A stretch of 64,000 nt of DNA, from the NCBI GenBank assembly GCA_003435055.1, contig QUMM01000001.1, positions 1-64,000 of the forward strand. Direction: 5' to 3'. The first letter of the stretch is position 1. Every line of letters starts with the position of its first letter. Below the pieces are notes generated by a model. That model was not told the DNA's origin. It made no database searches and was given only the letters and a program-made list of their open reading frames with translations. Origin of the DNA: Lachnospiraceae bacterium OF09-6 (lineage in GTDB: Bacteria; Bacillota; Clostridia; Lachnospirales; Lachnospiraceae). The translations under genes and the position numbers were made by a program. Of the stretch, positions 30,919 through 41,291 are shown piece after piece.

Positions 30919-32109
30919 TTACGCCTTTGCTTCTACCCAGATGGTCTCTGTGGTATCAATTGCTTCTTTTACCAGTTCATCAATCTTTTCTTCCAGTTTG
31001 GTTTCTGATCTCTTAATGATGTTGATATTCGGTTTGGTAACCGGATGCTTGGCCACAAAAATAGTGCAGCAGTCTTCATATGGCAAGATTGATGTCTCAT
31101 AAGCATCAATCTTCAGAGATACGTCAACTATCTCCTGCTTGTCAAACCCGATCAACGGACGATAAACAGGCATAGTACATACTTCATTCGTTGCAGCCAG
31201 GCTCTGCATCGTCTGGCTGGCTACCTGTCCGATACTTTCACCGGTAATCAGTCCCAGAGAACCCGTCTCTTTTGCAAAATGTTCAGCAATACGCATCATA
31301 TAACGGCGCATGATAATGGTCAGTTCCTCATGCGGACATTTTTCATAGATATACAGCTGAATATCTGTAAAATTCACCACATGCAGATTGATCGGTCCGG
31401 AATATCTTGCCACGATACTGGCCAGATCTACTACTTTCTGCTTTGCACGTTCGCTTGTGTATGGCGGTGCATGGAAATAAACTGCATCGATCTTGACCCC
31501 ACGCTTGGCAATCATATAACCTGCTACCGGACTGTCTATTCCACCTGACAACAGCAGCATGGCCTTTCCATTGGTACCTACCGGCATTCCTCCAGCTCCT
31601 GGAATAATAAGGGAGTAAATGTAGATTTTTTCGCGAATCTCTACATTCACTACCATTTCTGGCTTGTGCACATCCACTTTCATTTCAGGAAATGCATCCA
31701 GGATTTTCTCTCCCAGATCTGCATTTAATTCCATAGAATTCTTCGGATAATTTTTTCTTGCACGTCTGGAATCTACCTTGAAAGTCTGAGTATGACTGTC
31801 ATATTCTTTTGCAAGATAACCTGTCACTGTCTCTGCCAGCTTTTCAAATCCTTCGTCCTCTGTCACTACGACCGGACAAATGCCAACGATACCAAATACT
31901 CTCTTCAATGCTTCTACTACTTCATCATATTCATAGTCTGACAGAGTATCTACATAGATACGCCCCTGTTCCTTTCGGACTTCAAATTCCCCATCCACAT
32001 GCTTCAAAGCATGGCGAATCTGCTTCACCAGTGCATCTTCGAACAGATAACGGTTTTTTCCCTTGATACCTATTTCTCCATATTTAATCAAAAATGTCTT
32101 AAATATCAT
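30919..32109 (-). CDS. thiI: tRNA 4-thiouridine synthase ThiI
   Basis: A 396-residue enzyme that adenylates uridine 8 of tRNA and transfers sulfur to it. An N-terminal ferredoxin-like and THUMP region (to about 165) precedes the PP-loop domain LLSGGIDSPVAGYMIAKRG (about 186-204). The rhodanese domain found in E. coli is absent, as is usual in Firmicutes, so the sulfur donor must be the desulfurase encoded just upstream. It starts 12 bases after that gene. Confidence 0.96.
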   Translation of the reverse strand: MIFKTFLIKYGEIGIKGKNRYLFEDALVKQIRHALKHVDGEFEVRKEQGRIYVDTLSDYEYDEVVEALKRVFGIVGICPVVVTEDEGFEKLAETVTGYLAKEYDSHTQTFKVDSRRARKNYPKNSMELNADLGEKILDAFPEMKVDVHKPEMVVNVEIREKIYIYSLIIPGAGGMPVGTNGKAMLLLSGGIDSPVAGYMIAKRGVKIDAVYFHAPPYTSERAKQKVVDLASIVARYSGPINLHVVNFTDIQLYIYEKCPHEELTIIMRRYMMRIAEHFAKETGSLGLITGESIGQVASQTMQSLAATNEVCTMPVYRPLIGFDKQEIVDVSLKIDAYETSILPYEDCCTIFVAKHPVTKPNINIIKRSETKLEEKIDELVKEAIDTTETIWVEAKA

Positions 32110-32121
32110 ATTTCCTCCTGG

Positions 32122-33282
32122 TTAATGTCTTGTGTATTTTCTCAGCATTGGAACAATCCGATGCAGTTCTTCGATACAATATGCGATCTCTTCCTCTGTT
32201 GTCTGGCTGCTGAAGCTGAACCGCACTGTAGAATCCAACAATTCCTTCGGCACATGTGCTTCTTTAAGCACGGTACTTACCGGAAGTTTCTTGTTCGATG
32301 AACAGGCTGATCCGGACGAAATATAAATCTGTCTGTCTTCCAGTGCATGCAACAGTACTTCGCTTCTTACGCCTGCAAAGCTGACACTGACGATATGCGG
32401 TGCTCCACCGCCTTCTGATGCCTGTCCCTGAATAAACACATCCGGGATATCCTTCAGGCCATCCATCAGCTGTTGCTTTAATGCCTGTAAATGCGCTGCT
32501 TTCTCCTCCAGATTCTGGTACGCCTCTTTTGCTGCTACCCCCAGTCCTGCGATGCCCGGAACATTATCCGTACCGGAACGCATACCCTTCTGCTGACCGC
32601 CTCCTAAGATAATCGGACGAATCTTTGCTTTTTCATTTACATACAGAAATCCACTGCCTTTTGGTCCATGGATCTTATGTCCACTGACAGAAAGCAAATC
32701 AATTCCCAGTTTCTTAGGATGAATGCGATACTTTCCATAGGCCTGAATAGCATCTACATGAAACAGAATATTGGGATTCTTCGCTTTGATGATCTTTGCT
32801 GCATCTTCTACCGGTTCTTTCGTTCCCAGTTCATTATTCACATACATCATAGATACCAGTATGGTATCTTCACAGATTGCTTTCTTCAGAGCCTCCAGAT
32901 CTGCCACTCCATACTTATCTACCGGAAGATAGGTAATGCGAAATCCCATCTCCTCCAGAAATCCCATAGGCTGTAATACTGCTGCATGTTCTACAGCTGT
33001 AGTGATCAGATGATTGCCCGCTCTTCGGTTGGCCAGCGCACTCCCCACCAATGCCCAGTTATTGGATTCTGTTCCTCCCGAAGTGAAAAAAATCTCTTTG
33101 TCCTGCACTTTCAGTGTCTTTGCGATCTCTGTTCTTGCCGCTCTTACATAGTTCTCGGCATCCAGCCCCTTCTGATGCTTGGAAGATGGATTCCCATAGT
33201 CTTCTCTCATGGTCTTCTCCACAATTTCAATGACACTGTCCAGGCATCTGGTCGTTGCAGAATTATCTAAATATGCTTCCAT
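32122..33282 (-). CDS. Cysteine desulfurase (NifS/IscS family)
   Basis: A 386-residue PLP enzyme releasing sulfur from cysteine. MEAYLDNSATTRC is the usual start; the PLP Lys is in SVSGHKIHGPKGSGFLYV (about 200), and the catalytic loop Cys in SSGSACSSNKK (about 320-330). Position immediately before thiI indicates supply of sulfur for s4U8, though a broader role is possible as no iscU lies here. I chose the ATG at 33282, 6 bases after GGAG, over the earlier in-frame ATG at 33300. Confidence 0.93.
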   Translation of the reverse strand: MEAYLDNSATTRCLDSVIEIVEKTMREDYGNPSSKHQKGLDAENYVRAARTEIAKTLKVQDKEIFFTSGGTESNNWALVGSALANRRAGNHLITTAVEHAAVLQPMGFLEEMGFRITYLPVDKYGVADLEALKKAICEDTILVSMMYVNNELGTKEPVEDAAKIIKAKNPNILFHVDAIQAYGKYRIHPKKLGIDLLSVSGHKIHGPKGSGFLYVNEKAKIRPIILGGGQQKGMRSGTDNVPGIAGLGVAAKEAYQNLEEKAAHLQALKQQLMDGLKDIPDVFIQGQASEGGGAPHIVSVSFAGVRSEVLLHALEDRQIYISSGSACSSNKKLPVSTVLKEAHVPKELLDSTVRFSFSSQTTEEEIAYCIEELHRIVPMLRKYTRH

Positions 33283-33301
33283 GTCTTTCTCCATTATCAT
33301 T

Positions 33302-33426
33302 CAAGAATGCCTCGCATTCTTGCTGCGAGGTGCGCGTCATGCAAATGCATGACATACTTCTACTGCGCACCTCTGCAATCCTGCCGGAGGCTATATCAGC
33401 TGGGGAATTGACTCCCAACTGATATA
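33302..33426. repeat. Hairpin island in the leader of the cysteine desulfurase gene
   Basis: Three adjacent inverted repeats. CAAGAATGC-CTC-GCATTCTTG (33302-33322). GAGGTGCGC/GCGCACCTC (33327-33335 and 33365-33373), enclosing GTCATGCA-AA-TGCATGAC. TATATCAG/CTGATATA (33392-33399 and 33419-33426), enclosing TGGG/CCCA. CCTCGCA (33311-33316 region) can also pair with TGCGAGG just downstream, competing with the first stem. A 61-codon open frame crosses it but has no protein-like features. No clear promoter is seen in the gap. Confidence 0.65.
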
Positions 33427-33437
33427 CAACAAAACAA

Positions 33438-33475
33438 AAGACAGTCACAACTAGACAAGCTAATTAAGACTGCTT
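33438..33475 (-). terminator. Putative rsmE terminator
   Basis: Minus-strand stem AAAGCAGTC / GACTGTCTTT with a roughly 20-base loop and a T-rich tail, shortly after the rsmE stop. It would end the hrcA-dnaK transcript. Confidence 0.5.
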
Positions 33476-33484
33476 TATTGTCCG

Positions 33485-34225
33485 TCACCTTTCAAGATTA
33501 TACACTAACATAGCCAGCGTGACAAGACCTGCTGTTTCAGTTCTTAGAATTCTTTTTCCCAGAGTAATCGGCCATGCGCCGATCTCCATGGCTTTTTCAA
33601 TCTCACTGCTTTCAAATCCGCCCTCCGGTCCGATAAATACTGCTACTGACTGCCCCGGCTGGATACTGCTCATCAGCTCTCTGGTTTTTTCCATGCCTTC
33701 TGCCAGTTCATAAGGGATCAGACAGACATCCATCTTCTTTGCCATCTCCAATGCTTCCCGGTAAGAAACTACCGGCGTCACCTCTGGAATACGCAGTCTC
33801 CCTGACTGTTTTGCCGCGCTTTCTGAAATACTCATCCAGCGCTTTCGTTTATTGGCTTCTTTCTTCGCATCCAGCTTTACCACGGTACGGTCTGTGGATA
33901 CTGGCACAATTGTGTGCACCCCAAGTTCCACTGCCTTCTGAATGATCAGCTCCATTTTATCGCTTTTCGGCAACCCCTGAAACAGCACAACTTCATTGCC
34001 AAGTTCCTGATCTGATTCCCGGATCTCACAGATTCTGGTATCCACTGCATCATTTCCAACTGCTGTGATTTCACAGTAGTACTCTTTGTTATTCTGTCCA
34101 TTGATGACACAGATTTTGTCGCCCACAGACATACGGAGTACATTTTTGATATGATTCACATCTCCGCCGGTAATGGTGATGCTATTCTCGCCCATAGCCG
34201 GCTCTTCCACAAAAAATCGATGCAT
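33485..34225 (-). CDS. rsmE: 16S rRNA (uracil-1498-N3)-methyltransferase RsmE
   Basis: A 246-residue SPOUT methyltransferase of the small subunit. N-terminal PUA-like part MHRFFVEEPAM and DVNHIKNVLRM; the knotted SAM site includes VAVFIGPEGGFESSEIEKA (about 190) and LGKRILRTETAGL (about 222-234). The last gene of the hrcA-grpE-dnaK-dnaJ-prmA-rsmE run, the same position as in Bacillus. Confidence 0.95.
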   Translation of the reverse strand: MHRFFVEEPAMGENSITITGGDVNHIKNVLRMSVGDKICVINGQNNKEYYCEITAVGNDAVDTRICEIRESDQELGNEVVLFQGLPKSDKMELIIQKAVELGVHTIVPVSTDRTVVKLDAKKEANKRKRWMSISESAAKQSGRLRIPEVTPVVSYREALEMAKKMDVCLIPYELAEGMEKTRELMSSIQPGQSVAVFIGPEGGFESSEIEKAMEIGAWPITLGKRILRTETAGLVTLAMLVYNLER

Positions 34226-34246
34226 ATTAGCCTATCTTTCTGGCGG

Positions 34247-35182
34247 TCACAGATACCCACTCGCCTGATGTGTTACTTCTACTACTTCCAGGCCTGCCGC
34301 CTTTACTGCTGCCACTACGCTTTCCTCTTTGTCATCAATAATACCGGAGGTAATATACAGACCACCTTTTTTCATCTGATGCAGGATCACAGGTGTCAGT
34401 GGGATCAGAACATCTGCAAGAATGTTGGCTACAACAATGTCATACTTCTCATATCCTACTTCATCCTGGATCTTTTTATCGTCAATAATATTGCCCAGAA
34501 TCATATCCATGTCTGTCACTGGTACCTCATTGGCTTCCAGATTCTCTTTTACTGCTGAGATCGCACATGGATCCAGATCTGTTCCTACCGCATGAGCCGC
34601 TCCCAGCTTCAGAGCTGCAATCGACAGGATACCACTTCCGGTACCTACATCCAAAATCTGTGTATCTTTGTTGACATATTTCTTCAACTGTCTCATACAC
34701 AGCTGTGTCGTCTCATGCATGCCGGTACCAAAAGCTGTACCAGGATCAATATGAATGATCATCTTATCCTGATCTTCCGGCTTTACCTCTTCCCAGGATG
34801 GAATAATCAGAATATCATCTACATAGAACTGATGGAAATACTGCTTCCAGTTATTGATCCAGTCCTTGTCCTCTGTCTGACTTTCCGTAATCGTACCTTC
34901 TCCGATGTCCATAAACATACGGAGTTCTTCCAGTGCTTCCTTCACTCTGTCCAGAAGCGGCTGTGGATCCTGATCTTCTTCTACGTAGAAATTCAGGTAG
35001 GCAATCCCGTCATCTGCAGGTCCGTCTGGCAGAATATCTACAAACATCTGTTTTTTATCTGACTCTGTTAAAGGCACTTTATCCTCAATCTCTACACCCT
35101 CTACGCCTGCATCTGCCAGTGTGGAGATCACTATGTCTTCCACCTCTGACCTGGTTTTTAATGTATATTTATTCCATTTCAT
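34247..35182 (-). CDS. prmA: Ribosomal protein L11 methyltransferase
   Basis: A 311-residue SAM-dependent methyltransferase that trimethylates L11. SAM motif ILDVGTGSGILSIAALKLGA (about 176-195), substrate motif DPGTAFGTGMHETT (about 147-160) and NILADVLIPL (about 253) are typical. It lies between dnaJ and rsmE, 21 bases upstream of rsmE. Confidence 0.96.
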   Translation of the reverse strand: MKWNKYTLKTRSEVEDIVISTLADAGVEGVEIEDKVPLTESDKKQMFVDILPDGPADDGIAYLNFYVEEDQDPQPLLDRVKEALEELRMFMDIGEGTITESQTEDKDWINNWKQYFHQFYVDDILIIPSWEEVKPEDQDKMIIHIDPGTAFGTGMHETTQLCMRQLKKYVNKDTQILDVGTGSGILSIAALKLGAAHAVGTDLDPCAISAVKENLEANEVPVTDMDMILGNIIDDKKIQDEVGYEKYDIVVANILADVLIPLTPVILHQMKKGGLYITSGIIDDKEESVVAAVKAAGLEVVEVTHQASGYL

Positions 35183-35213
35183 TTACAGGATCCTCATTCT
35201 TTCCTATTTGACT

Positions 35214-36392
35214 CTAATCTTCAAAGGTTTCTTTTAATTTATCCATAAAGCCCTTTTTCTTTGGCTTTTCCTCTTTTTTTGCTGTATCTGTATTCTGCTG
35301 ATTCAGGCTGTTGCCAGTTGCTGCATCAAATGCTTTCAGGGCTTCTTTTGCCTCATTATTCAGCCTGGTCGGCACCTGAACAACCAGTGTTACATAATGG
35401 TCACCTCTGACAGATTTATTTCTCAGAGATGGAACTCCTTTTCCTTTCAGGCGAATACGGGTATCCGTCTGCGTACCTGGCTTCACATTATACATCACAT
35501 CTCCGTCAATGGTACTGATCCGTACATCGCCGCCAAGAGTAGCCTGTGCAAAGCTCATTGGTGCGGTAGAATAAATGTTCATATCCTGTCTCTGGAATAT
35601 CGGATGTCTCTGGACAACCACTTCTACCAGCAGATCTCCTCTTGGGCCGCCATTGGTTCCCGGTTCTCCCTTGCCTGCAATTCTGACGCACTGACCATTA
35701 TCAATACCTGCCGGAATAGACACCTTGATCTTCTTTCTGCTGGAAGTATAACCCGTGCCTCCACAGGAAGTACATTTTTCTTTGATGATCTTTCCGGTTC
35801 CGCCACAATCCGGACAGGTCGTTACATTCTGCACCATGCCAAACAAAGACTGCTGTGTCATAACAACCTGACCACGGCCGCCACATTTCGGACATGTCTC
35901 CGGACTGGTTCCAGGCTTGGCACCTGTTCCGTGACAGTTGGTACATTCATCCTTTAAGGAAAGCTCCAGTTCTTTCTCACAGCCAAATACAGCTTCTTCG
36001 AAAGTGATTCTTACGGATGCACGTAAATTAGCCCCTTTCATTGGACCATTGTTGGCTCTTCGTCTGGATCCACCGCCAAAGAGATCTCCAAAAATATCTC
36101 CAAAGATGTCTCCCATATCCGCTCCGTTGAAATCAAATCCGCCGGCACCTCCGCCACCCTGTTCAAAGGCCGCATGACCAAACTGGTCATACTGATGACG
36201 TTTGTTATCATCTGATAAAACAGAGTATGCTTCTGCTGCTTCTTTAAACTTCTGCTCGGCTTCTTTATCTCCAGGATTCATATCCGGATGATACTTCTTG
36301 GCCAGCTGCCGATATGCTTTTTTTATGGTAGCTGCATCGGCATTTCGGTCAACGCCCAGCACTTCGTAATAATCTCTTTTTGTTTCCGCCAT
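35214..36392 (-). CDS. dnaJ: Chaperone protein DnaJ
   Basis: A 392-residue Hsp40. J domain residues 5-70 with the HPD motif ([10 protein letters not shown]), a Gly-rich stretch (about 78-108), four CxxCxGxG zinc repeats (about 147-215, beginning CTNCHGTG), and C-terminal substrate-binding domains. It stimulates the DnaK ATPase. Located 134 bases after dnaK, with a GC-rich stem (36412-36442) in between that may set relative expression. Confidence 0.97.
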   Translation of the reverse strand: MAETKRDYYEVLGVDRNADAATIKKAYRQLAKKYHPDMNPGDKEAEQKFKEAAEAYSVLSDDNKRHQYDQFGHAAFEQGGGGAGGFDFNGADMGDIFGDIFGDLFGGGSRRRANNGPMKGANLRASVRITFEEAVFGCEKELELSLKDECTNCHGTGAKPGTSPETCPKCGGRGQVVMTQQSLFGMVQNVTTCPDCGGTGKIIKEKCTSCGGTGYTSSRKKIKVSIPAGIDNGQCVRIAGKGEPGTNGGPRGDLLVEVVVQRHPIFQRQDMNIYSTAPMSFAQATLGGDVRISTIDGDVMYNVKPGTQTDTRIRLKGKGVPSLRNKSVRGDHYVTLVVQVPTRLNNEAKEALKAFDAATGNSLNQQNTDTAKKEEKPKKKGFMDKLKETFED

Positions 36393-36411
36393 TTTTCTCT
36401 CCTAGCGCCCA

Positions 36412-36442
36412 AAAGACGGGGGATATGCTCCTCCGTCCCCTG
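36412..36442 (-). other. Hairpin between dnaK and dnaJ
   Basis: Minus-strand stem GACGGAGGA / TCCCCCGTC (with one G-T pair), 20 bases before the dnaJ start. There is no T run, so partial attenuation or mRNA protection is more likely than termination. Confidence 0.4.
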
Positions 36443-36526
36443 GGACTTTCTATTTACTTCGTAATGCTTCAGTGCCTTCCCATGTTGTCTCATCCGCAAT
36501 GGATTCGACACGCACCAGAACTTACT

Positions 36527-38422
<1,896 letters not shown>

Positions 38423-38451
38423 CTATATACATAACTGTAATACTGAAAAAA

Positions 38452-39090
38452 CTAATTTGCTACTTTTACCATGCTGTGTCTGACTACCTGATCCTTGTAA
38501 AGGTATCCCTTCTGGAATTCCTCTACTACCACATTCTCACCGGCTTCCTCATCTTCCACATGCATCACTGCATTATGGAAATCCGGGTTGAACTCTGTGC
38601 CCACTGCTTCAATCGGCTTTACATTCAGTTTATCCATGGTATCCATGAACTGTCTGTAAATTTTTTCCATTCCTTCTACGAATGGATCTGCCTTTGCCTC
38701 TTCCGGCACAGCTGCCAGACCGCGTTCAAAATTATCGATCACTGGAAGAATCTGCTCAATGACACTTTTGGCTCCCATCTCAAACATTCCTGCTTTTTCC
38801 TTTTCGGAACGCTTACGGAAGTTCTCGAATTCTGCCATCTGACGTTTTACTTTGTCTGTCAGTTCCTCAACCAGTTCTGCATTCTTATCTTTCTTTTCTT
38901 TTTTCCAGAACTTTTTGTCTTTCTTTTCTTCCTGTGCTGTCTCTTCTTTTTCTTCATTTACAGATTCAGCAGCTGCATCTTCCACACTCTGATCTGTTTC
39001 TGTGTTCTGGCCGGTCTCTGTCTTATTGTCAGTAACCTCTTCTGCAGCTTCTTCCATGTTCTTTTCCATGTTTTCTTCTGCCACTTTCAT
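38452..39090 (-). CDS. grpE: Nucleotide exchange factor GrpE
   Basis: A 212-residue protein that releases ADP from DnaK. An acidic disordered N-terminus (about 60 residues rich in Glu, Thr and Asn) leads into a long coiled coil (AELVEELTDKVKRQMAEFENFRKRSEKE) and the beta domain with FNPDFHNAVMHVED. I chose the ATG at 39090 because AAAGGTGG precedes it; the ORF extends upstream without a ribosome-binding site. Confidence 0.95.
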   Translation of the reverse strand: MKVAEENMEKNMEEAAEEVTDNKTETGQNTETDQSVEDAAAESVNEEKEETAQEEKKDKKFWKKEKKDKNAELVEELTDKVKRQMAEFENFRKRSEKEKAGMFEMGAKSVIEQILPVIDNFERGLAAVPEEAKADPFVEGMEKIYRQFMDTMDKLNVKPIEAVGTEFNPDFHNAVMHVEDEEAGENVVVEEFQKGYLYKDQVVRHSMVKVAN

Positions 39091-39121
39091 CGACCACCTT
39101 TCTGTTCTATCATTTTTGACT

Positions 39122-40149
39122 CTACTGTTCTTCAAAGACGTTGTCTAACTGGCTCTTCAAAGTTTTCAGTGAATCAACGACTTTTTCATAATCCATTCTT
39201 TTCGGTCCGATAATTCCTATCGTTCCCCTGATGCCGCTTCCCAATTCATAGGTTGCCGTCACTACACTACAGTCCTTCATATTCTGAATTGGAGCTTCAT
39301 TGCCTATATAAACCTGAATTCCGGTATCGGATGTCTGAGCCATACTCTCTGCCACCAGACTTGCCAGTTCTTTTTTTTCTTCAAAAGCACTGATCAACTC
39401 GCTGGCCTTAGAACTGTCTGACAGTTCCGGATACTTGAAGATGTTCGTTGCGCCACTGGTGTAAATCTCCATCTCATCATCCATCTGTATGGTCTCTGCT
39501 ACGGTATCCAGCACTTTGCTTACCACATCACTGTGGATACCAGCCTGTTCCTTCAGCTTCGTGATCAGCCCAAGATTAATCTCTTCCATTGCAAGACCAT
39601 TTAATGCTGTATTTAACAGGATGTTCAGTTTTAATAGCATCTCATTGTTCAGCCCATGTTCAAAATTCAGCATCTTGTTCTTCACAATATTGCCCTCTGC
39701 CACAACCACTGCCAGAAGCTGTGTCTCACTGATAATGGAGAGCTGTATAACTTCAGCTTTGTTCTGTGATACTGCGGTGCTGAAATCATGGTTGCATAAT
39801 TCGTATTGTTTGCCAGAACCTTAACCACCTGCTTCAGTACAGATTCCATACGATCCTGCTTCTGAATCATCATGTTCTGCATCTCTTTGACTTCCTTGTC
39901 TTTCTGCTCCATCAGATAGTCCACATACATACGATAACCCTGATCTGATGGAATCCTGCCTGCAGATGTGTGAGGCTGTATAATCAGTCCCATCTCTTCC
40001 AGATCAGCCATCTCATTACGAATCGTTGCTGAACTCAGGTTTAAGTCTGCGTATTTTGAAATTGTTCTGGATCCAACCGGTTCACCAGTCTCCAGATAGG
40101 TTTTAATGATAGCATTAAAAATTTTCCATTTTCTATCATCCAGACGCAT
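39122..40149 (-). CDS. hrcA: Heat-inducible transcription repressor HrcA (frameshifted)
   Basis: Represses CIRCE-bearing operons. Winged helix at the N-terminus (RLDDRKWKIFNAIIKTYLET, then ATIRNEMADLEEMGLI), a GAF-like domain and a dimerisation domain. A one-base deletion at 39749-39750 (AA for AAA, plus strand) splits it within the GAF-like part; repaired length is 342, normal for the family. ATG at 40149 follows AGGAGG by 7 bases. The CIRCE directly upstream makes it autoregulated and the first gene of the dnaK operon. Confidence 0.94.
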
Positions 40150-40169
40150 CCTCATTCCTCCTTTGGTTG

Positions 40170-40196
40170 TTAGCACTCGTCACTATCGAGTGCTAA
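40170..40196 (-). promoter_or_regulatory. CIRCE operator of the hrcA-grpE-dnaK-dnaJ operon
   Basis: Perfect TTAGCACTC-N9-GAGTGCTAA ending 21 bases upstream of the hrcA ATG. With the groESL copy it defines an HrcA regulon of two operons in this window. Confidence 0.97.
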
Positions 40197-40307
40197 TTTC
40201 CATGACCTTAAGATATCACCTGTATTTCGAAATGTCAATAGGCTTTTTTACTTTTATTTGACTTTTTTTGGAAATATGCTAAACTTTGATTGCAGTATTG
40301 TATTTAC

Positions 40308-40465
40308 TGCATATTGTAACTGTTCAGCACCTTCACAGTTACGAGTCAAAATCCATTGAAAATCGCCTACGGCGATGGGATTTTGCCTTGCCTGTCTCGG
40401 GATTTTGGCATTTTCATGCCAAAACACCTCGCTGGACAGTGGGTTCTGAATAGTTACTGCATATT
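40308..40465. mobile_element. 142-bp MITE-like element with 8-bp target duplication
   Basis: The element spans 40316-40457. Terminal inverted repeats are GTAACTGTTCAG (40316-40327) and CTGAATAGTTAC (40446-40457), 11 of 12 complementary plus a G-T pair. The direct repeat TGCATATT abuts both ends (40308-40315 and 40458-40465). Inside are two hairpins: CAAAATCC/GGATTTTG (40347-40354 and 40378-40385), enclosing ATCGCC-TAC-GGCGAT, and TTTTGGCAT/ATGCCAAAA (40403-40411 and 40416-40424). It has no coding capacity and fills the gap between the hrcA operator and the SGNH gene. Confidence 0.7.
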
Positions 40466-40492
40466 TACAATTTCATAAGAAAGGACTTTGTG

Positions 40493-41233
40493 ATGAAAAT
40501 TCGAAATTATCTCACGATTCTGTTTGCCACTCTGGCCATCCTGTTTCTGCTTGGACTCGCCGGGTATCTGACCTATGAGAATGCCGATGATGCCAATCCG
40601 GTGAAGCAGACGATTGCCAGCATCTTTCCGGGTCTGCCTTCTCTGTCTTCTTCGACCAGGCAAGCTACAGAGGCAGCTCAGACGGAGCAGACAGAAGCCG
40701 CAAGCAGTGCTCCTGCTGTTGAAACAGCCTGCACCGTTCCTGCTCATTCTATTGTATTTGTAGGTGATTCCAGGACGGTCAGCATGGGAGAAGCCGTTCA
40801 AGATTCCTGCACCTATCTTGGAAAGGAAGGGGAAGGTTATCAGTGGTTTGCAGATGATGGTGTCTTTGAGCTTCGGACTCTTCTGGAGAATGATCCTTCT
40901 CAGACCATTGTCTATAATCTGGGAGTCAATGATCCGGAAAACGTGAATCTCTACATTGAACTGTATCAAAGTATTGCAAGAGAATTCACGGATACACCAT
41001 TTTATTATTTATCTGTTAATCCTCTTTCTGATGATGCGCAGTGTAATACCACCAATGATATGATTCAGGAATTCAATCAGGCATTAAAAGCCGCTTTTCC
41101 TGACCACTACCTGGACTGCTATGATTACCTGACAGAACAGGGATATGATACCGTAGACGGGCTTCATTATACAGAAGCTACTTCGAATCTTATACATAAC
41201 TACGTAGTAGAACAGGTTCTGGCAAACGCATAA
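40493..41233 (+). CDS. Membrane-anchored SGNH/GDSL-like hydrolase
   Basis: About 246 residues. An N-terminal signal anchor (about 5-27, NYLTILFATLAILFLLGLAG), a Ser/Thr/Glu/Ala-rich linker (about 45-75), then an SGNH fold with block I VFVGDSRTVSMG (nucleophile Ser about 90), NLGVND (block III-like Asn) and block V DGLHYTEA with the Asp-His pair. Likely an extracellular esterase acting on wall polymers or glycans. I preferred ATG 40493 after AAGGA to the GTG at 40490. It is a plus-strand gene inserted in an otherwise minus-strand conserved cluster. Confidence 0.82.
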   Translation: MKIRNYLTILFATLAILFLLGLAGYLTYENADDANPVKQTIASIFPGLPSLSSSTRQATEAAQTEQTEAASSAPAVETACTVPAHSIVFVGDSRTVSMGEAVQDSCTYLGKEGEGYQWFADDGVFELRTLLENDPSQTIVYNLGVNDPENVNLYIELYQSIAREFTDTPFYYLSVNPLSDDAQCNTTNDMIQEFNQALKAAFPDHYLDCYDYLTEQGYDTVDGLHYTEATSNLIHNYVVEQVLANA

Positions 41234-41285
41234 GAGAACAAAAAAGAATCCTCAAAATGGATTCTTTTTTTGTTCTCTTTTTTTT
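41233..41285. terminator. Bidirectional terminator between the SGNH and CHAP genes
   Basis: Long stem AGAGAAC(A)nGAATCC / GGATTC(T)nGTTCTCT with loop TCAAAAT and T runs on both sides, placed between two convergent stop codons. Confidence 0.9.
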
Positions 41286-41291
41286 CAATAA

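Noticed and set aside
33263-33448. 61-codon open frame across the hairpin island before the cysteine desulfurase
   Set aside because: Its codons coincide with the inverted repeats and it runs into the desulfurase start; no protein-like features.
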